Assembly (NCBI GenBank): GCA_007134165.1
Contig: SLLJ01000086.1
Coordinates: 1-8,079, forward strand
Reading direction: 5' to 3'
Source: Nitriliruptoraceae bacterium
GTDB lineage: Bacteria > Actinomycetota > Nitriliruptoria > Nitriliruptorales > Nitriliruptoraceae
Length of the DNA stretch: 8,079 nt
How positions within the stretch are numbered: the stretch's first letter is position 1; each line of letters begins with the position of its first letter. The notes below the pieces were generated by a model. It was given only the letters and a program-made list of their open reading frames with translations, was not told the origin of the DNA and searched no databases. Below are positions 6,833-8,079 of the stretch, one piece after another. A program made the position numbers and the translations under genes.

Positions 6833-6880
6833 CCTATCGGGCCGGCGACCTATCGGGCCGGCGACCTATCGGGCCGGCGA
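6833..6880. repeat. Three perfect tandem copies of a 16-bp unit
   Basis: CCTATCGGGCCGGCGA occurs at 6833-6848, 6849-6864 and 6865-6880 without mismatch. The array lies 68-115 nt upstream of the dehydrogenase GTG, in non-coding DNA. The 16-bp period is not a multiple of three, which argues against a coding repeat. It could be a multi-site operator or a simple slippage product. Confidence 0.95.
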
Positions 6881-6882
6881 CA

Positions 6883-6898
6883 CATCGGCGCATCGGCG
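6883..6898. repeat. 8-bp tandem duplication next to the 16-bp array
   Basis: CATCGGCG occurs twice in a row (6883-6890 and 6891-6898). It shares ATCGG and GGCG with the 16-bp unit and may be a decayed or related copy. Confidence 0.7.
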
Positions 6899-6925
6899 CG
6901 GAACGAGCTCGGCTGATCCGTTCCG
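6899..6925. repeat. Perfect 7-bp inverted repeat between membrane-protein and dehydrogenase genes
   Basis: CGGAACG (6899-6905) is matched by CGTTCCG (6919-6925) across a 13-nt loop. No T tract follows on either strand, so an intrinsic terminator is unlikely. A regulator site or a weak mRNA stem is possible. Confidence 0.5.
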
Positions 6926-6956
6926 GGTTGGTGACGATACCTGCTCGGCGTCATGG

Positions 6957-7196
6957 TCAGAAGATGCCGGCACGCTGGATCGCCACGATCCCCACGATCG
7001 CGAGCACCGTGCCGACCACCACCCGGATCCACAAGGCAACGACCTTGCCGGTGCTGACCTCCCTGACCTCGTCGGAGCCGGGGAAGGTGCCGGTCCGCCG
7101 GTAGCGCAGCAACGCGGCGAGCGTGCCAAGGGCCATCGCCGCACCCAACGCCGCGAAGCTGCCCACCAGCAGGAAGGCCCACGAGGTCTCGCCCAC
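6957..7196 (-). CDS. Small membrane protein with two predicted helices, function unknown
   Basis: I do not recognise the family. The 79-residue product has two hydrophobic segments, about 6-30 (WAFLLVGSFAALGAAMALGT at the core) and about 52-73 (ALWIRVVVGTVLAIVGIVAI at the core). They are joined by a charged loop with RYRR and DEVRE, so it is probably a hairpin in the cytoplasmic membrane with the Arg-rich loop inside the cell. There is no cleavable signal. The frame is open further upstream to 7304, but GTG at 7196 is chosen because AGGAGG (7202-7207) lies 5 nt before it and the first helix starts right after. It is on the same strand as the dehydrogenase gene, 191 bp upstream. That gap contains repeats and possibly its own promoter, so joint transcription is uncertain. 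It is divergent from the SRPBCC gene. Confidence 0.75.
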   Translation of the reverse strand: MGETSWAFLLVGSFAALGAAMALGTLAALLRYRRTGTFPGSDEVREVSTGKVVALWIRVVVGTVLAIVGIVAIQRAGIF

Positions 7197-7201
7197 GACC
7201 G

Positions 7202-7207
7202 CCTCCT
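7202..7207 (-). promoter_or_regulatory. Ribosome-binding site of the small membrane protein gene
   Basis: Minus-strand AGGAGG, 5 nt before the GTG at 7196. It selects the 79-residue product over a 115-residue reading from 7304. Confidence 0.8.
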
Positions 7208-7231
7208 GCTCGCCGTCCTCCTCGGGCCTCC

Positions 7232-7237
7232 AGTCTA
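7232..7237 (-). promoter_or_regulatory. Possible -10 element for the small membrane protein gene
   Basis: Minus-strand TAGACT fits the TANNNT form of actinobacterial -10 elements and lies 35 nt before the GTG start. No good -35 hexamer is visible at 16-18 nt upstream, so this is a weak call. Confidence 0.25.
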
Positions 7238-7322
7238 GGTTGCCGGCGCGGGGGCCCCGTCCGCCGCGTCCAGCCGGCTCACAGGCACGAATGCCGGGTG
7301 ACATCCAACCCCTGCCCCTCCC

Positions 7323-7326
7323 GGAG
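7323..7326 (+). promoter_or_regulatory. Ribosome-binding site of the SRPBCC gene
   Basis: GGAG, 7 nt before the ATG at 7334. The alternative in-frame GTG at 7298 has no such site. Confidence 0.7.
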
Positions 7327-7333
7327 TGTCACC

Positions 7334-7783
7334 ATGGCCACCATCAACGCCGTCATCACCTCGCCCGCCTCACCTCAGGCCTGCTTCGACCACGTCGCCG
7401 ACTTCACCACGACCGCCGACTGGGACCCTGGCATCACCTCGGCACGTCGCCTCGACGACGGGCCGATCGGGCTGGGCTCGCGCTTCGAGGTGGGAGTGCG
7501 CCTCGGCCTGGTCTCCGTCCCGTTCGTCTACGAGATCACGGCCTTCGAGCCCGGCGAGCGGGTCGTGCTCACCACCCACGGCCCCGCCCACCACGGGGTC
7601 GACGACGTGCGCTTCGCGCCGAGGAACGCCGGCGGCACCGAGGTGCAGTGGAACGCCGAGTTCCGGGTGCGCGGACCGGGCAGACTGATCGACCCGGCGC
7701 TGGGGGTCGGCTTCCGTCGCGTCGCCAAGGCCGCGGTCGCCGGCCTCGAGAACGCCCTACAGGAACTGGTCTCCTCGCCGTGA
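7334..7783 (+). CDS. SRPBCC (START/polyketide-cyclase-like) family protein
   Basis: Small helix-grip protein expected to enclose a hydrophobic ligand; ligand and reaction unknown. The 149-residue product follows the family pattern: first strand and helix ITSPASPQACFDHVADF (8-24), the DWDPGI turn (29-34) where relatives have a W-x-P segment, antiparallel strands with RFEVGVRLGLVSVPFVYEI (50-68), FEPGERVVL (71-79), TEVQWNAEFRV (102-112), and a long C-terminal helix from about 117 that closes the pocket. No signal peptide is present. ATG 7334 is preferred to GTG 7298, since only the ATG has a ribosome-binding site and the extra 12 residues precede the first strand without matching the fold. It is divergent from the small membrane protein gene and 87 bp before the lipoprotein gene on the same strand. 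Confidence 0.85.
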   Translation: MATINAVITSPASPQACFDHVADFTTTADWDPGITSARRLDDGPIGLGSRFEVGVRLGLVSVPFVYEITAFEPGERVVLTTHGPAHHGVDDVRFAPRNAGGTEVQWNAEFRVRGPGRLIDPALGVGFRRVAKAAVAGLENALQELVSSP

Positions 7784-7870
7784 GGTGACCCGGCAACCTC
7801 CCGGGCACGCCCGACGTCCAACCGTCAGCAACCCACCAGATGGCCGGGCTCGCGGCGGCGGAGGACAACG

Positions 7871-8079
7871 ATGCAACCTCGAGGTGCCGCCAGCGCCCGC
7901 AGCGCCCGGACCTTCTGGCCGCATGCCCTGCTCCTCGTGGTCGCCGCATTGCTGGTCGCCGGCTGCTCGGGCGGTTCCGAGGGCCTCGAAGAACCACTCG
8001 GCCGGGACGACCTCGACCACGCCGTCATCGACGGGAGCGAGCAGCCGCGCGAGGAATCTGGTGGCGAAGCACCGGCTCC
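7871..8079 (+). CDS. Lipoprotein of unknown function, 3' end outside the window
   Basis: Only the first 69 codons are visible and the frame runs off the window edge without a stop. The product starts MQPRGAASARSART, a basic n-region, followed by a hydrophobic core (LLLVVAALLV, 20-29) and the lipobox LVAGC with C32 as the predicted lipid-modified residue after signal peptidase II cleavage. The mature part begins SGGSEG and continues as an acidic, probably disordered linker rich in Glu, Asp and Gly (37-66), as is common between a lipid anchor and a folded extracytoplasmic domain. A clear GGAGG (7860-7864) lies 6 nt before the ATG, which supports the start strongly. It may follow the SRPBCC gene in one transcript. 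The functional domain is not in the window, so no role is assigned. Confidence 0.85.
   Translation, partial: MQPRGAASARSARTFWPHALLLVVAALLVAGCSGGSEGLEEPLGRDDLDHAVIDGSEQPREESGGEAPA

Noticed and set aside
6833..6898. Tandem repeats as a CRISPR array or replication iterons
   Set aside because: There are no spacers between units, no cas or replication genes, and only three copies.
5173..7104. 643-codon open frame on the plus strand opposite the thioesterase, dehydrogenase and membrane-protein genes
   Set aside because: Shadow of GC-rich antisense codons. It crosses several well-supported genes and intergenic DNA, and its His/Gly/Asp-rich product resembles no protein family.
7251..7258. GGGGCCCC palindrome in the divergent region upstream of the SRPBCC gene
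   Set aside because: Too short and expected by chance at this GC content; no partner sites nearby.
7789..7805. CCCGG...CCGGG stem after the SRPBCC gene as a terminator
   Set aside because: Only 5 bp of stem, a 7-nt loop and no T tract; such pairs are frequent by chance in this composition.

Overview
The window looks like chromosomal DNA of a high-GC Actinomycetota bacterium. Codon third positions are almost all G or C, GTG starts are common, and ribosome-binding sites are of the GGAGG type. The ACAD/PaaI-thioesterase/TetR and small SRPBCC gene content fits this phylum. A deep-branching class such as Nitriliruptoria or Acidimicrobiia is a guess. I see no mobile element, CRISPR array, tRNA or rRNA.

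Layout. (1) Position 1-2293, plus strand: the 3' part of a type I pullulanase gene whose start lies before the window. (2) 2327-3601, minus strand, possibly extending to about 3703: an unrecognised cysteine-rich protein with repeated CX2C...CX2H modules. It lies directly downstream of (3) a thioredoxin, 3761-4135, minus strand. (4) A 287-bp divergent intergenic region separates the thioredoxin from (5) a TetR-family regulator, 4423-5091, plus strand, which has an unusual Arg-Arg hexapeptide repeat at its N-terminus. (6) Converging on it is a minus-strand unit: a small two-helix membrane protein (6957-7196), a long-chain/isovaleryl-type acyl-CoA dehydrogenase (5620-6765) and a PaaI-like hotdog thioesterase (5095-5613). 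The last two are 6 bp apart. A 16-bp sequence repeated three times in tandem sits in the leader of the dehydrogenase gene. (7) Divergent from this unit is an SRPBCC/START-like protein (7334-7783, plus). (8) The 5' end of a lipoprotein gene follows (7871 to the window end, plus).

How the genes relate. The dehydrogenase and thioesterase probably form an acyl-CoA oxidation and release unit, and the nearby TetR regulator is a plausible but unproven controller of it or of the thioredoxin. The thioredoxin and the Cys-rich protein are probably co-transcribed. The pullulanase, SRPBCC protein and lipoprotein show no obvious functional link to the rest.

The least explained object is the Cys-rich protein. 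It has four CX2C-X33/34-CX2H modules, and the first module's CX2C pair lies upstream of every canonical in-frame start codon. Either translation begins at a non-canonical codon (ATC at 3703, behind a GGAG), or the sequence has a start-codon substitution or frameshift there. The next most interesting are the three 16-bp repeats and the four-unit (E/D)RRxxx tail of the TetR protein.
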